Below, one piece after another: positions 32,107-41,281 of a stretch of DNA of 64,000 nt; position 1 is the stretch's first letter; each line of letters begins with the position of its first letter. Position numbers and translations under genes: made by a program. The notes below the pieces were generated by a model. It saw only the letters and a program-made list of their open reading frames with translations, did not search any database and was not told the origin of the DNA. Location: NCBI RefSeq assembly GCF_002874535.1, contig NZ_CP025025.1, positions 432,001 through 496,000 on the forward strand. Reading direction: 5' to 3'. This DNA comes from Mesobacillus jeotgali (GTDB taxonomy: Bacteria > Bacillota > Bacilli > Bacillales > Cytobacillaceae).

Positions 32107-33451
32107 ATACAAACAGGCTAAGCAATAAGATAAATCCTAATCCTGCTACTGAAATAATCGTTTCAAGCAATGTCCAAGTTGCGAATGTTTCTTTCATGCT
32201 AAGACCGAAGTATTCTTTGAACATCCAGAAGCCTGCGTCGTTCACGTGTGATGCGATCAAGCTTCCTGCGCCAGTTGCCAGTACGACAAGGGCAAGGTTA
32301 ACGTCTGTCTGGCCAAGAAGCGGGATGACTAGTCCGGCTGTTGTTAATGCTGCAACTGTTGCTGAACCTAGAGAGATACGAAGGATGGCTGCGATGATCC
32401 AGGCAAGCAGGATAGGTGATAATGTAGTATCTTTGAACAATTCAGCTACATAGTCGCCAACGCCTCCATTGATCAAGACTTGCTTGAATGCGCCGCCACC
32501 ACCAATGATTAACAGCATCATGCCGATGTGAGAGATGGCCGTTGTACAAGAATCCATAACAGTTTTAATAGGGATGTTACGCGCGATTCCCATTGTGTAA
32601 ATCGCTACAAGCAGGGATAGTAACATCGCAGTTCCTGCATCACCGATGAATTGGATGGCTGCTAGGAAACTATTATCCTCAAATCCCATTGTTTTTTGCA
32701 GTAAAGAAATGATTGTCGCGATAGACATTAAAATAACTGGTAATAGTGCTGTGAAAACGCTGATACCGAAACCTGGTGTTTCTTCAAGTTTGAATGTCTT
32801 TTGTTCGCCTAAAGAAGCGATGTTTCCTGTCTTGTTAAAAGATTCAGGTACAAGTTTTTTAGCGATTTTCGTAAATACTGGACCTGCCAAAATGACAGTT
32901 GGAATTGCAATGATAAAGCCATAAAGCAAAACTTCACCAATGTTTGCGCCATACTCACCAGCAATGACTGTTGGTCCTGGGTGAGGAGGGAGGAAGCCGT
33001 GAGTTACAGATAAAGCGGCAGTCATTGGAATACCAAGATACAAAATGGAAATCTTTAATTCTCTTGAAATCGCAAATACGATTGGAATCAATAATACTAA
33101 ACCTACTTCGAAGAATAGAGCAACACCGATAATGAATGAAGCAGCAACGACTGCCCATTGGATGTTCTTTTCACCAAATTTGTTCACTAGTGTCATAGCG
33201 ATTCGCTGGGCCCCGCCGGAATCGGCGATCAATTTACCAAGCATCGCACCAAGGCCGAAAATCAGTGCTAGGTGGCCAAGTGTTCCGCCCAAACCGGCTT
33301 CGATTGTCTTAACAATTTCGGTTAACGGCATGCCAAGTGCCAAAGCGACACCAAATGATACGATGATTAAGGAAATGAATGTGTTGAGCTTGAAACCCAT
33401 GATTAATAATAATAAGGCTAAGATACCAATTGCTACAATAACCAATGGCAT
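32105..33451 (-). CDS. gntP: gluconate:H+ symporter
   Basis: 448 residues with 12-14 helices, GntP family. FGLGAMLGKLIADSGGAQRIA (in two overlapping parts) and VTHGFLPPHPGPT are typical GntP signatures. It imports gluconate, feeding GntK. GGGGGAA precedes the ATG. Third gene of the gntRKP operon, with a cre-like site just upstream in the gntK-gntP gap. gntZ (6-phosphogluconate dehydrogenase), which follows gntP in B. subtilis, is absent here. Confidence 0.93.
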   Translation of the reverse strand: MPLVIVAIGILALLLLIMGFKLNTFISLIIVSFGVALALGMPLTEIVKTIEAGLGGTLGHLALIFGLGAMLGKLIADSGGAQRIAMTLVNKFGEKNIQWAVVAASFIIGVALFFEVGLVLLIPIVFAISRELKISILYLGIPMTAALSVTHGFLPPHPGPTVIAGEYGANIGEVLLYGFIIAIPTVILAGPVFTKIAKKLVPESFNKTGNIASLGEQKTFKLEETPGFGISVFTALLPVILMSIATIISLLQKTMGFEDNSFLAAIQFIGDAGTAMLLSLLVAIYTMGIARNIPIKTVMDSCTTAISHIGMMLLIIGGGGAFKQVLINGGVGDYVAELFKDTTLSPILLAWIIAAILRISLGSATVAALTTAGLVIPLLGQTDVNLALVVLATGAGSLIASHVNDAGFWMFKEYFGLSMKETFATWTLLETIISVAGLGFILLLSLFV

Positions 33452-33510
33452 TGTAATTTCCCCCTATATGTCTATAGTTCCCGCTTTTAGCAGGGTGTTT
33501 CCTCTGTAAA

Positions 33511-33524
33511 ATAAAGCGCTAACA
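33511..33524. promoter_or_regulatory. cre-like site in the gntK-gntP gap
   Basis: ATAAAGCGCTAACA matches 12 of 14 positions of the CcpA consensus TGWAARCGYTWWCW. May add catabolite control, or be chance. Confidence 0.4.
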
Positions 33525-33550
33525 TTTTTGATAGAGGAATAATCATCCTC

Positions 33551-35086
33551 TTATTTAATCAAGCCTCTTTGATAGTTGGCGATTCTTGAATAATCTTGTT
33601 CCAAAGCTCGCGATAAGCTGATGAAAATCGGCACGAGCTGCCTGTATTCTTTTGCCGCTTCTTCATTCGGCGTATGCTTGTGAGTGCTGCCGATCATGTC
33701 TGAAACAGCATCGAACGAATTAATTTTATCTGTTGCATAAAGACCGAGAATGCAAGCGCCCAGGCAAGAGCTTTCGTAGCTTTCAGGAACGACCACCTCG
33801 ATGTCGAATATGTCGGACATCATCTGGCGCCACACATCTGACCTTGCGAAGCCGCCTGTAGCCTGGATTCTTGAAACAGGGCTCTCCATCGCTTCGGTAA
33901 GCGCCAAGAAGACTGTATATAGATTGAAAATGACACCCTCTAATGCCGCACGGATCATGTGCTCTTTTTTATGGGACATCGTGAGTCCGAAAAATGAACC
34001 ACGGACATCTGGATTCCATAAAGGGGCACGCTCACCTGCAAGGTAAGGATGGAACAATAATCCTTCCGCCCCAGGCCTTACTCGCTCAGCAATCTTTGTT
34101 AAAACATTATAAGGATCGATTCCTAAACGCTTTGCCGTCTCGACTTCTGATGCTGCGAACTCATCGCGGATCCAGCGAAGGACCATCCCGCCGTTATTGA
34201 CAGGGCCGCCGATGACCCAGTGATTCTCGGTCAGGGCGTAACAGAAGATACGTCCTTTTTCATCCGTTTGCGGCTCGTCGATGATCGTGCGGATCGCCCC
34301 GCTTGTCCCGATTGTGACCGCAATCTCGCCTTTGCCAATCGCATTGACGCCGAGGTTGGAAAGAACGCCGTCACTCGCGCCGATGACGAACGGAGTTTCA
34401 GGGTCAATCCCGATTTGCTTTGCTAATTCTGGATTACAATTGGTGAAAAACTTAGTTGTCGGAACTAGCTCGGATAATTGACTTTTTGTGATTCCCGCAA
34501 TTTGCAGGGCCTCTTCATCCCAATCAAGCTTTTTAAGATTCATCATCCCCATCGCTGACGCAAGCGAGTGGTCCACGACATACTGGTCAAAGAACTTTTT
34601 AAAGATAAATTCCTTGATGCCGATGTATTTTTTCGCCTTGTTGGCGATTTCGTGACGCTCGTTAACGATCCATGTGATTTTACTTAATGGCGACATCGGA
34701 TGAATCGGCGTTCCGGTGCGCTTGTAAATTTCGTGACCATTGAGTTCTGTTTTTATTTTATGCGCCCAAGCTTCACTGCGGTTATCCGCCCAGGTAATGC
34801 ACGGTGTAAGCGGCTCATCATTTTCATCAATGGCGATGACGCTGTGCATCGCGCTGCTGAATGAAACGAACGCCAGCTTTTTTTGCTGATTGTGTTTCAT
34901 GATTTTTGTTATGGCTGTAAGGACCGCCATGTAGATTTCTTCAGGATCCTGCTCGGCTGTGGAAATATCCGGTGTATAAAGTGGGTATCCAATGTTCTCC
35001 TGCTGGATGACCTCGCCTTTTTCACTGAATAGGACAGCCTTGGTACTAGTCGTACCAATGTCGACCCCTAACATATACTCAGTCAC
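33551..35086 (-). CDS. gntK: gluconokinase
   Basis: About 511 residues, FGGY-family sugar kinase that phosphorylates gluconate to 6-phosphogluconate. MLGVDIGTTSTKAVLF is the N-terminal phosphate-binding motif, ITWADNRS and GASDGVLSNLG follow, and QATGGFARSDVWRQMMSD is the second FGGY signature. The start is taken as GTG at 35086, overlapping the end of gntR by 8 nt with GGAG upstream; ATG at 35074 is the alternative. Second gene of gntRKP. Confidence 0.93.
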   Translation of the reverse strand: MTEYMLGVDIGTTSTKAVLFSEKGEVIQQENIGYPLYTPDISTAEQDPEEIYMAVLTAITKIMKHNQQKKLAFVSFSSAMHSVIAIDENDEPLTPCITWADNRSEAWAHKIKTELNGHEIYKRTGTPIHPMSPLSKITWIVNERHEIANKAKKYIGIKEFIFKKFFDQYVVDHSLASAMGMMNLKKLDWDEEALQIAGITKSQLSELVPTTKFFTNCNPELAKQIGIDPETPFVIGASDGVLSNLGVNAIGKGEIAVTIGTSGAIRTIIDEPQTDEKGRIFCYALTENHWVIGGPVNNGGMVLRWIRDEFAASEVETAKRLGIDPYNVLTKIAERVRPGAEGLLFHPYLAGERAPLWNPDVRGSFFGLTMSHKKEHMIRAALEGVIFNLYTVFLALTEAMESPVSRIQATGGFARSDVWRQMMSDIFDIEVVVPESYESSCLGACILGLYATDKINSFDAVSDMIGSTHKHTPNEEAAKEYRQLVPIFISLSRALEQDYSRIANYQRGLIK

Positions 35087-35807
35087 TTTTCTCCACTCCC
35101 TTGGAAAGCGTTTGCTGCGATATCCAAAGGTCGTCAACTTTACCTTGAACATCATCAAAATTTTGGTGTAAGGATTTAATCATCAGTTCGCGATTCTTTG
35201 TTTTGATGGCTTCAATATAAAGCTCGTGATTTTCGAGGATTCGGTTGAAATCTTCGTATTTTTCTTCGATTCTTGCCCTCATCGATAACAGGATGAAAGC
35301 TTCCATTACAGGCTTCGTGTTATCCCAGATCATCTTGATGTAGGAATGGTTGATGGCCCGGATGATCGTTTCATGAAAAAGTACATCCTGGAGGCTAAAC
35401 TCGTCGGCATCCTTGTACTTGATGGCGATTTTCATCATTTCGAGAATCTTGCTCAGTTCAACTACCAAATCAGTTGTATCTATTTTAATAAGTCGTTCAA
35501 AAACAAATGATTCAATCAATAAACGTACATCGTAAATCTCTTCGATATCTTTTTCAGTCAGGCCGATGACCACAGCGCCCATTCTTTCCAGGCGAATCAA
35601 ATTCTCTGATGCAAGAATTTTAAGAGCTTCACGAATGGGTGAGCGGCTTACGTTAAAATCAGCAGCCAGTTTATTTTCAGATAGGATGGCACCGCTTTCA
35701 ACCAGTCCAGAAATGATTTGCATTCGCAGCTCACTCGCGACACGGTCTCCAGTTGAGGCCTTAGAAAGCCATTTTTGGGGATAAAGAAATTCGCTTTTTT
35801 TCGTCAT
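35079..35807 (-). CDS. gntR: gluconate operon repressor
   Basis: 242 residues. N-terminal winged helix of the GntR family (about 22-88: ILSENKLAADFNVSRSPIREALKIL) and a C-terminal FCD ligand domain (about 100-225). It represses the operon when gluconate is absent; the operator 35834-35851 is 27 nt before its start and has the same sequence as I recall for B. subtilis gnt. GGAAGGTGAGG precedes the ATG. First gene of gntRKP. Confidence 0.92.
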   Translation of the reverse strand: MTKKSEFLYPQKWLSKASTGDRVASELRMQIISGLVESGAILSENKLAADFNVSRSPIREALKILASENLIRLERMGAVVIGLTEKDIEEIYDVRLLIESFVFERLIKIDTTDLVVELSKILEMMKIAIKYKDADEFSLQDVLFHETIIRAINHSYIKMIWDNTKPVMEAFILLSMRARIEEKYEDFNRILENHELYIEAIKTKNRELMIKSLHQNFDDVQGKVDDLWISQQTLSKGVEKSD

Positions 35808-35833
35808 TTCCTCACCTTCCTAATTAATCAAGT

Positions 35834-35851
35834 ATACTTGTATACAAGTAT
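35834..35851. promoter_or_regulatory. GntR operator
   Basis: ATACTTGTATACAAGTAT, a perfect 18-bp palindrome identical, as I recall, to the B. subtilis gnt operator. It overlaps the start of transcription next to the -10 box. Confidence 0.92.
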
Positions 35852-35886
35852 TATAAAACGAATCTGCAAAATTGCAAGCGTTTTCT
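35850..35886 (-). promoter_or_regulatory. gntRKP promoter with overlapping cre box
   Basis: On the minus strand -35 TTGCAA, 16 nt, -10 TATAAT (35850-35877). The cre box TGCAAGCGTTTTCT (35873-35886, plus strand) matches 13 of 14 consensus positions and covers the -35, so CcpA should block the promoter when glucose is present. Confidence 0.8.
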
Positions 35887-36022
35887 ATTATGATTATTTT
35901 GCCAAATTTTTAGAATTTGATTCGGGGAGGAGGGCTTCGGCTGCCAGGAAAGTAATACTTGTGTCACTCAATAGGAGTTAAAAAGGACTCTATAAGGATA
36001 GAGTAGTAATTTGTACCCTGAC

Positions 36023-36345
36023 AGGAAATATAAAGAAGGGAAAAGTGCCCGGTTAAGGGAAGCAAAGAGAAAACGGGGAACATAAAGAAGAGAAAAATGC
36101 CCGGTTAGGGAAAGCAAAGAGAAAACGGGGAACATAAAAAAGAGATAAGTGCCCGGTTAAGGGAAGCAAAGAGAAAACGGGGAACATAAAGAAGAGATAA
36201 GTGCCCGGTTAGGGGAAGCAAAGAGAAAACGGGGAACATAAAGAAAAGAAAAATGCCCGGTTAGGGAAAGCAAAGAGAAAACGGGGAACATAAAGAAGAG
36301 AAAAATGCCTGGTTAGGCGAAGCAAAGAGAAAACGGGGAACATAG
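36023..36345. repeat. tandem array B, six units of exactly 52 bp
   Basis: GCCCGGTTA (or GCCTGGTTA) begins at 36047, 36099, 36151, 36203, 36255 and 36307, always 52 bp apart. The unit also has AAAGAGAAAACGGGGAACA and ATAAAGAAGAGA. Unlike array A in sequence, but with the same period and purine-rich spacer, and with CCCGGTT/AACGGG arms that could pair. It lies downstream of the NERD gene and 200 nt upstream of the gnt promoter. Sequence between 35887 and 36022 shows nothing I can name. Confidence 0.95.
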
Positions 36346-36425
36346 ATTAGCCAAGTGGAGAAAAACTCCCCTCTTGGCTAATATTGTGGTGAATTTTATT
36401 ACTCGTAATAAGTAGATTTGCTATC

Positions 36426-37304
36426 TCATCTGATGGAAAGTTTGCTTTTTAAAACCCTTCTAATAGATTTCTTTGGCAGGTCACCATTGGTCCAATCATA
36501 AATGGTCGTTGTGGTTATTTTTTGATCAGGAAAAAGAAATTGGAAACTTTCTAACGATTGTATAACAAGTGAATCAATCGATTCCCATGTGTCGCAATGC
36601 CCGCATAAGACCCTCTTTTGTCCAAAACTCTCCAAAAACTCACCGCAAACCTCACAAATAACCCCTTTCCTCAACATTCCAAAATCATAGCTTGGTGTTC
36701 TTGAATATGGTGATTTCGTAATATGCAATGACAATAGAGCTTCCCCCAGCTTGGTATGTTTGCTCGTTAATTTTGAAGAGGTCCTATTCATTTTATCCAT
36801 AAAGCGGTTGAGTTGGTTTGGCAAAGTAATGGGTGATTTTAATGGTGCTTGCAGAAGGGCGAATTCAGGGTTGATGAACACGAGGTGAGGCTCGAGAGGG
36901 ATGTAGAAGCCCAGATTCTTTAGCAGTTGTTTCAACAGTGCTTCGGCGCGGTTTAGTTGATGGAGGGGATTTTTGGTTTCGTTGCCAGCAATTGTTTTGA
37001 ATTTATCTCCATCTAGATAATAGTCACCTTCTAGATTTTTCACTTCAAAAAGGTGGAGACGGTCCTGTGTGATTACTAAAGAATCGATTTGAAAAAGGGT
37101 GCCATTCACTTCGAGGAGCAGGTCGTTGATAATGAGGCATTCGGCTCTATAGTTGGTAAACCAATGGTCGAATTGTACCTCTCCTTCATAGCCTTTCTCA
37201 AGCGTTCGCAGGTTTTGCGCATCTTTCTCTGACAGTTCCATCCGGGCATTAAGGGCTTCCAGGATTACTAATTCTTCTGGTTTGGTTCGTTCTTTTAATA
37301 TCAT
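36426..37304 (-). CDS. NERD-domain protein with zinc-ribbon-like motif
   Basis: 292 residues. Residues about 38-150 form a NERD (nuclease-related) domain with the endonuclease-like core GYEGEVQFD, QIDSLVITQDRLHLFEVKN (Asp and E-x-K). A later CxxC...CxxC pair (VICEVCGEF and VLCGHCDTW, residues about 220-245) looks like a zinc ribbon, followed by a C-terminal helical part. NERD proteins are found in many Bacilli; a nuclease role is proposed by the family description but not proven. GGAAG before ATG. Single gene. Confidence 0.85.
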   Translation of the reverse strand: MILKERTKPEELVILEALNARMELSEKDAQNLRTLEKGYEGEVQFDHWFTNYRAECLIINDLLLEVNGTLFQIDSLVITQDRLHLFEVKNLEGDYYLDGDKFKTIAGNETKNPLHQLNRAEALLKQLLKNLGFYIPLEPHLVFINPEFALLQAPLKSPITLPNQLNRFMDKMNRTSSKLTSKHTKLGEALLSLHITKSPYSRTPSYDFGMLRKGVICEVCGEFLESFGQKRVLCGHCDTWESIDSLVIQSLESFQFLFPDQKITTTTIYDWTNGDLPKKSIRRVLKSKLSIR

Positions 37305-37409
37305 TTTCCACTTCCTTTCTTTTTCATTTTAAAAGAATGTCAAATAAAAATCAGTGAACATTCTTGGACATTTATGATACTATTAAGCTAATTTCATATG
37401 ATCTTATCA

Positions 37410-37590
37410 GATCGGTGAGGTAGAGGAGCGAATAACAAGAGTAGCCCATCGGAGTATGACATCTTTGATGGTGGGTGAAAGGGTTGTTTGCCGAAGCGTA
37501 ATCAGGGTCAAACTGGTTACTGCTGGGATGCTTTCTGAACAAGGAGCAGACTGTCATGCGGGGGTTAGTGCATGGAGAACTACTGATCGA
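37410..37590 (+). ncRNA. lysine riboswitch (L box) aptamer
   Basis: Ordered L-box landmarks: GAGGTAGAGGAGCGA, AAGAGTA, GGAGTATGACATC, GGTGGGTGAAAGGG, TTGCCGAAGCG and CTGGTTACTGCTGGG, laid out as in the B. subtilis lysC leader. The aptamer is followed 22 nt later by a terminator, so lysine binding should stop transcription. GTGAAC-N18-TACTAT (37354-37383) may be its promoter. The regulated gene is the amidohydrolase at 37738. Confidence 0.93.
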
Positions 37591-37612
37591 AATGGCGGAT
37601 AACGTATATTGT

Positions 37613-37651
37613 AAAAGCAATGATAGGTTATTTTCTGTCATTGCTTTTTTG
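37613..37651 (+). terminator. riboswitch-controlled terminator
   Basis: AAAAGCAATGA-loop-TCATTGCTTTTTT; the stem and T tract resemble the lysC leader terminator, including the GCAATGA/TCATTGC core. Confidence 0.9.
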
Positions 37652-37737
37652 CATGCCAGAGCCTGTCGCTATCCCCTTCTATCAACTCCTGACGCACTCC
37701 CCAGACATTCACAATTTATTCAAAGGGGAGAATCTTC

Positions 37738-39336
37738 GTGAGAACCATCTACAAAAATGGAACCATCTATACATTCAATTCCCGGAATCCAATTGTACAA
37801 GCAGTGGTCATCGAAAATGGCCGTTTTATCGATATGGGAACTACCGAGGACATGGTACTGCACTGGGGCGGTCAGGCACAAACCATTGATCTGGAAGGGA
37901 AAACGGCAACGCCTGGCCTCATCGACAGCCATCTTCATCTGTCCATCATGGCAGATAGTTTTATTAATCTAGATTTTGTAGGAATCACGACCAAACATGA
38001 GATGCTGGCAAAAATAAAGGAAAAAGCCAGTCAGCTTGAGCCCGGTGAATGGATTGTCGGCAGCAGCTGGGATGAGAATCTTTTTACAGACGGACGAATT
38101 CCAACGATTACAGAGCTGGATTATGTGGCGCCAGCCAACCCGTTATTTTTAACAAGGACGTGCTTGCATGCAACTCTCGTGAATAGCAAGGCGTTGGAGG
38201 TGAGCGGCTATCACCCGGCAATCACAGTGCCAGAAGGCGGCACCATCGTACTCGATGAAATCACGAAGCAGCCGACCGGACTGTTCCTCGAGTCAGCGGC
38301 GAATCTGGTCAGGTCCCACATCCCGGAGCGTTCATACGACGACTGGAAAAAAGCGATGCGCCAGACGATGCATTTTGCGATGAGCAAAGGGCTGACAAGT
38401 GTGCATACGAATGATCCGCTGTATCTTGGCGGGCTTGAAAAAACGTGGGATCTATTCAATGAACTTTTAAATGGAGAGCAGCTCGGCTTGCGAAGCAATC
38501 TCTTGATTAATCATGAGTTTTTACCAAACCTAAAAGATGCGGGAATGTACACTGGTTATGGCAATGACACGCTGCAAATCGGTGCGGTGAAAATTTTTGC
38601 CGATGGGGCGTTTGGACGGAGAACGGCTCTGTTGTCGGAACCATATAGTGATGCGCCAGGTCATTATGGCGATGCGATGTACGACCAGGAGCAGCTCTAT
38701 GAAATCGTAAAAGGGGCACGCGAACTGGACATGCCGATTGCTGTCCACACGATTGGCGACCAGGCACTGGAAAATGTCCTGGACGTATTGGACCAGTTCC
38801 CGGCTGCAGCTTATCGCGACCGGTTGATTCATGCGCAGGTTTTACGGGAGGAACTGATCCCTCGAATAAAAGCGCCAAGCAGGATTGCCGATATCCAGCC
38901 GCGCTTTATTGCGAGTGACTTCCCATGGGTTCAGGAGCGCCTTGGCGCAGAGCGAATCAAGCTGTCGTATGCCTGGAAAACCTTAATGGAAGCTGGTGTC
39001 ATTTGTGCTGGTGGCTCGGATTCCCCGGTGGAACCTGTCGATCCAATTCTCGGAATCCATGCCGCAGTCACTCGGAAAAAACCAGGTGAAACCCATTACG
39101 GTTATGTGCCAGAGCAGAAGTTGTCGATGGTCGATGCGTTCCGCTTGTTCACAGAGCTCGGTGCTTATCCAACGAACGAAGAGACGCTTAAAGGAACGAT
39201 CGCCCGCGGAAAATTTGCGGATATGACCGTTTACTCAGCCAATCCATTCGAAATGGAAGAACCTGATGAACTTTTAACGATGAAAATCGAAATGACGATC
39301 ATTGGCGGGGAAATCAAATATCGCAGGCACTCTTAA
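37738..39336 (+). CDS. YtcJ-type metal-dependent amidohydrolase
   Basis: 532 residues, Amidohydro_3/YtcJ family, related to N-substituted formamide deformylase. Metal-binding motifs: DSHLHLS (residues about 61-67), KIFADGAFG in the middle, AVHTIGDQALE and IHAQVL, and CAGGSDSPVEP with the catalytic Asp. Beta-sandwich strands flank the barrel at both ends. GTG start with AAAGGGGAG upstream. The lysine riboswitch directly in front indicates that expression is highest when lysine is scarce, so the substrate may be a lysine derivative or precursor; that is inference. Confidence 0.88.
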   Translation: MRTIYKNGTIYTFNSRNPIVQAVVIENGRFIDMGTTEDMVLHWGGQAQTIDLEGKTATPGLIDSHLHLSIMADSFINLDFVGITTKHEMLAKIKEKASQLEPGEWIVGSSWDENLFTDGRIPTITELDYVAPANPLFLTRTCLHATLVNSKALEVSGYHPAITVPEGGTIVLDEITKQPTGLFLESAANLVRSHIPERSYDDWKKAMRQTMHFAMSKGLTSVHTNDPLYLGGLEKTWDLFNELLNGEQLGLRSNLLINHEFLPNLKDAGMYTGYGNDTLQIGAVKIFADGAFGRRTALLSEPYSDAPGHYGDAMYDQEQLYEIVKGARELDMPIAVHTIGDQALENVLDVLDQFPAAAYRDRLIHAQVLREELIPRIKAPSRIADIQPRFIASDFPWVQERLGAERIKLSYAWKTLMEAGVICAGGSDSPVEPVDPILGIHAAVTRKKPGETHYGYVPEQKLSMVDAFRLFTELGAYPTNEETLKGTIARGKFADMTVYSANPFEMEEPDELLTMKIEMTIIGGEIKYRRHS

Positions 39337-39342
39337 AAGCAT

Positions 39343-39397
39343 GGGGACGGTTCTTAACTTTCAATCGGAAGAAAGAATCGTCCTTTTTAGTTTTTTA
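39343..39397 (+). terminator. rho-independent terminator
   Basis: GGACGGTTCTT pairs with AAGAATCGTCC around a 16-nt loop, then a T run. Confidence 0.65.
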
Positions 39398-39485
39398 TGG
39401 CTAAAGTCCTAAAATTTTCTGAATTTGAACCGAAATAGAAGGTAAGAGTGGTAATTTAATCTATTGCTGGACAGGAGAGCGGAAA

Positions 39486-41231
39486 ATGAAATCCAAGAAA
39501 AAATTCGCAAAACCACAGATGAGATTCACAAAACCACAGATGAGATTTAGTGTTCGTGCAAAACTATTGACCGGTTTTTTCTCGGTTTTAACTTTGTTGG
39601 CACTCGTGGCAATCATCACAAACTTTCAGTTTAACAAGATGAACAGCCAGTATTCTACATCCATTGATGACCGGATGGAAAAGCTGAATCTGATTGTTGA
39701 GATGAAGGATGCCATCATGAGGGAGCAATTGGCACTTCAAAAGTATATGGCAAATGGTGATGGTGAAAGCCTGATCGAATTTGAGGGTGCAGTAGAAGAT
39801 TTTAAAAAAAGCTCTGAGAAATATTTAAGCTCAGAAGAATCAGCAGAGGGAAAAAAGGTAGGAGAAAACCTTGTTTCAGCTGAGGCACAATATTATGAGA
39901 TGGCTTCAGAGGCTTTTCTTTTAATAAGAGATGAACAAATGGTCAAGGTCAGGTTATTGATGCAGGAAAAAGGGAATCCGCTTATCTTCAGCCTGAACTC
40001 TGCAGCTGAGGATGCGATTGAGTACCAGCAAGATGCTTTGGAATCAACAAGTGAAACCTTGTCTGGGAATGTACAGAAGGTAGCCATGCTGATTATTATC
40101 CTAAGTGCGGCAGCGTTTGTTATGGGAATCGCCATTGCGCTGCAAATAAGCCGAATGATTTCCAAGCCTGTTCAGCTGGTCTCCCAGGCAGCAAAGCAGG
40201 TGGCCCAAGGGAACCTGGCTGTTGAAAAAATGAATGTGAAGAACAAGGATGAAATCGGTGAGTTGGCCGGGGCTTTTAACGAGATGACGACCAATTTAAG
40301 GGAACTGATCTTCAAAGTAAGCAGTACATCCGAGCAGGTTGCAGCATCTGCTGAAGAGATGATGGCAAGTACGGAACAGACCAATTCTGCTACGCACCAG
40401 GTAGCAACGGCAATCCAGGAGGTTGCAGGCGGTGCAGAGCTCCAGAGCAAAAATACAGAAGAAAGTGCGAAAGCGGTAGGTGAGATGTCAGGCGGTATCC
40501 AGCGGGTCGCTGAAACAACTTCTACCGTTGCTGAGTCGGCGGCTGAAACGGCAAAACAAGCACAGGTCGGCCAGGAATCTCTGGAAAAAGTAATAGAGAA
40601 GATGAAGTCGATCAATGATACGACAAGCGAAACCAATGGGGTCATCAAAGACCTGGATCGGAAATCAGCGGAAATCGGCAAAATCATCGAAGTCATCACC
40701 GGCATCGCTGACCAGACGAATTTGCTGGCGCTAAACGCAGCCATTGAAGCCGCAAGAGCTGGGGAGCATGGCAAAGGCTTTGCTGTTGTTGCTGATGAAG
40801 TAAGGAAATTGGCTGAGTTATCGAGACAATCAGCCAGCCAGATTTCCGGCTTGATCGAGGTTATTCAAAAAGAAACCCATCAAGTTGTGGAAATGATGAA
40901 TAAAGGAACGGTCGAGATCTCAGAAGGGTCGTTATTAGTTGAGGATACGGGTCGCACATTTGAAGAGATTCTAAAATCGATCGAAAATGTCAGCGAGGAA
41001 ATTCAGGAGGTATCCGCGATTTCTGAGGAGATGTCGGCAAGTGTTCAGCAGGTAAATGCCTCAATCGATGAGGTAACCAAAATTGCCCGCGATTCCGTAG
41101 CAAGCACTGCAGAAATTGCATCCGCAACGGAGGAACAGCTGGCATCAATGGAAGAAGTCGCCTCATCATCAGCTTCACTCGCAAGTCTGGCGGAGAACCT
41201 GAGAGAGATGGTCGCCAAATTCAAAATTTAA
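39486..41231 (+). CDS. methyl-accepting chemotaxis protein
   Basis: 581 residues: cytoplasmic N-terminus, TM1 (26-47), extracellular four-helix-type sensor (48-197), TM2 (198-219), HAMP (220-275) and the methyl-accepting signalling region (290-560) with the conserved hairpin tip ([20 protein letters not shown]). It passes ligand binding to CheA/CheW. The N-terminus has a 7-residue duplication ([14 protein letters not shown]) from a 21-bp repeat. AGGAGAG precedes ATG at 39486. Single gene; ligand unknown. Confidence 0.93.
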   Translation: MKSKKKFAKPQMRFTKPQMRFSVRAKLLTGFFSVLTLLALVAIITNFQFNKMNSQYSTSIDDRMEKLNLIVEMKDAIMREQLALQKYMANGDGESLIEFEGAVEDFKKSSEKYLSSEESAEGKKVGENLVSAEAQYYEMASEAFLLIRDEQMVKVRLLMQEKGNPLIFSLNSAAEDAIEYQQDALESTSETLSGNVQKVAMLIIILSAAAFVMGIAIALQISRMISKPVQLVSQAAKQVAQGNLAVEKMNVKNKDEIGELAGAFNEMTTNLRELIFKVSSTSEQVAASAEEMMASTEQTNSATHQVATAIQEVAGGAELQSKNTEESAKAVGEMSGGIQRVAETTSTVAESAAETAKQAQVGQESLEKVIEKMKSINDTTSETNGVIKDLDRKSAEIGKIIEVITGIADQTNLLALNAAIEAARAGEHGKGFAVVADEVRKLAELSRQSASQISGLIEVIQKETHQVVEMMNKGTVEISEGSLLVEDTGRTFEEILKSIENVSEEIQEVSAISEEMSASVQQVNASIDEVTKIARDSVASTAEIASATEEQLASMEEVASSSASLASLAENLREMVAKFKI

Positions 41232-41238
41232 ATTATGG

Positions 41239-41277
41239 AGAAGCATGAGGACGATTAGAGTCCTCATGCTTTTTTGT
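41239..41277 (+). terminator. rho-independent terminator
   Basis: AAGCATGAGGA-loop-TCCTCATGCTT with six T. Confidence 0.85.
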
Positions 41278-41281
41278 TGCT

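Noticed and set aside
37372-37641. Minus-strand 89-residue ORF
   Set aside because: Lies opposite the lysine riboswitch and is explained by that RNA structure.
40172-40774. 200-residue minus-strand ORF
   Set aside because: Shadow of the chemoreceptor's low-complexity Ala/Ser-rich signalling region; no ribosome site.
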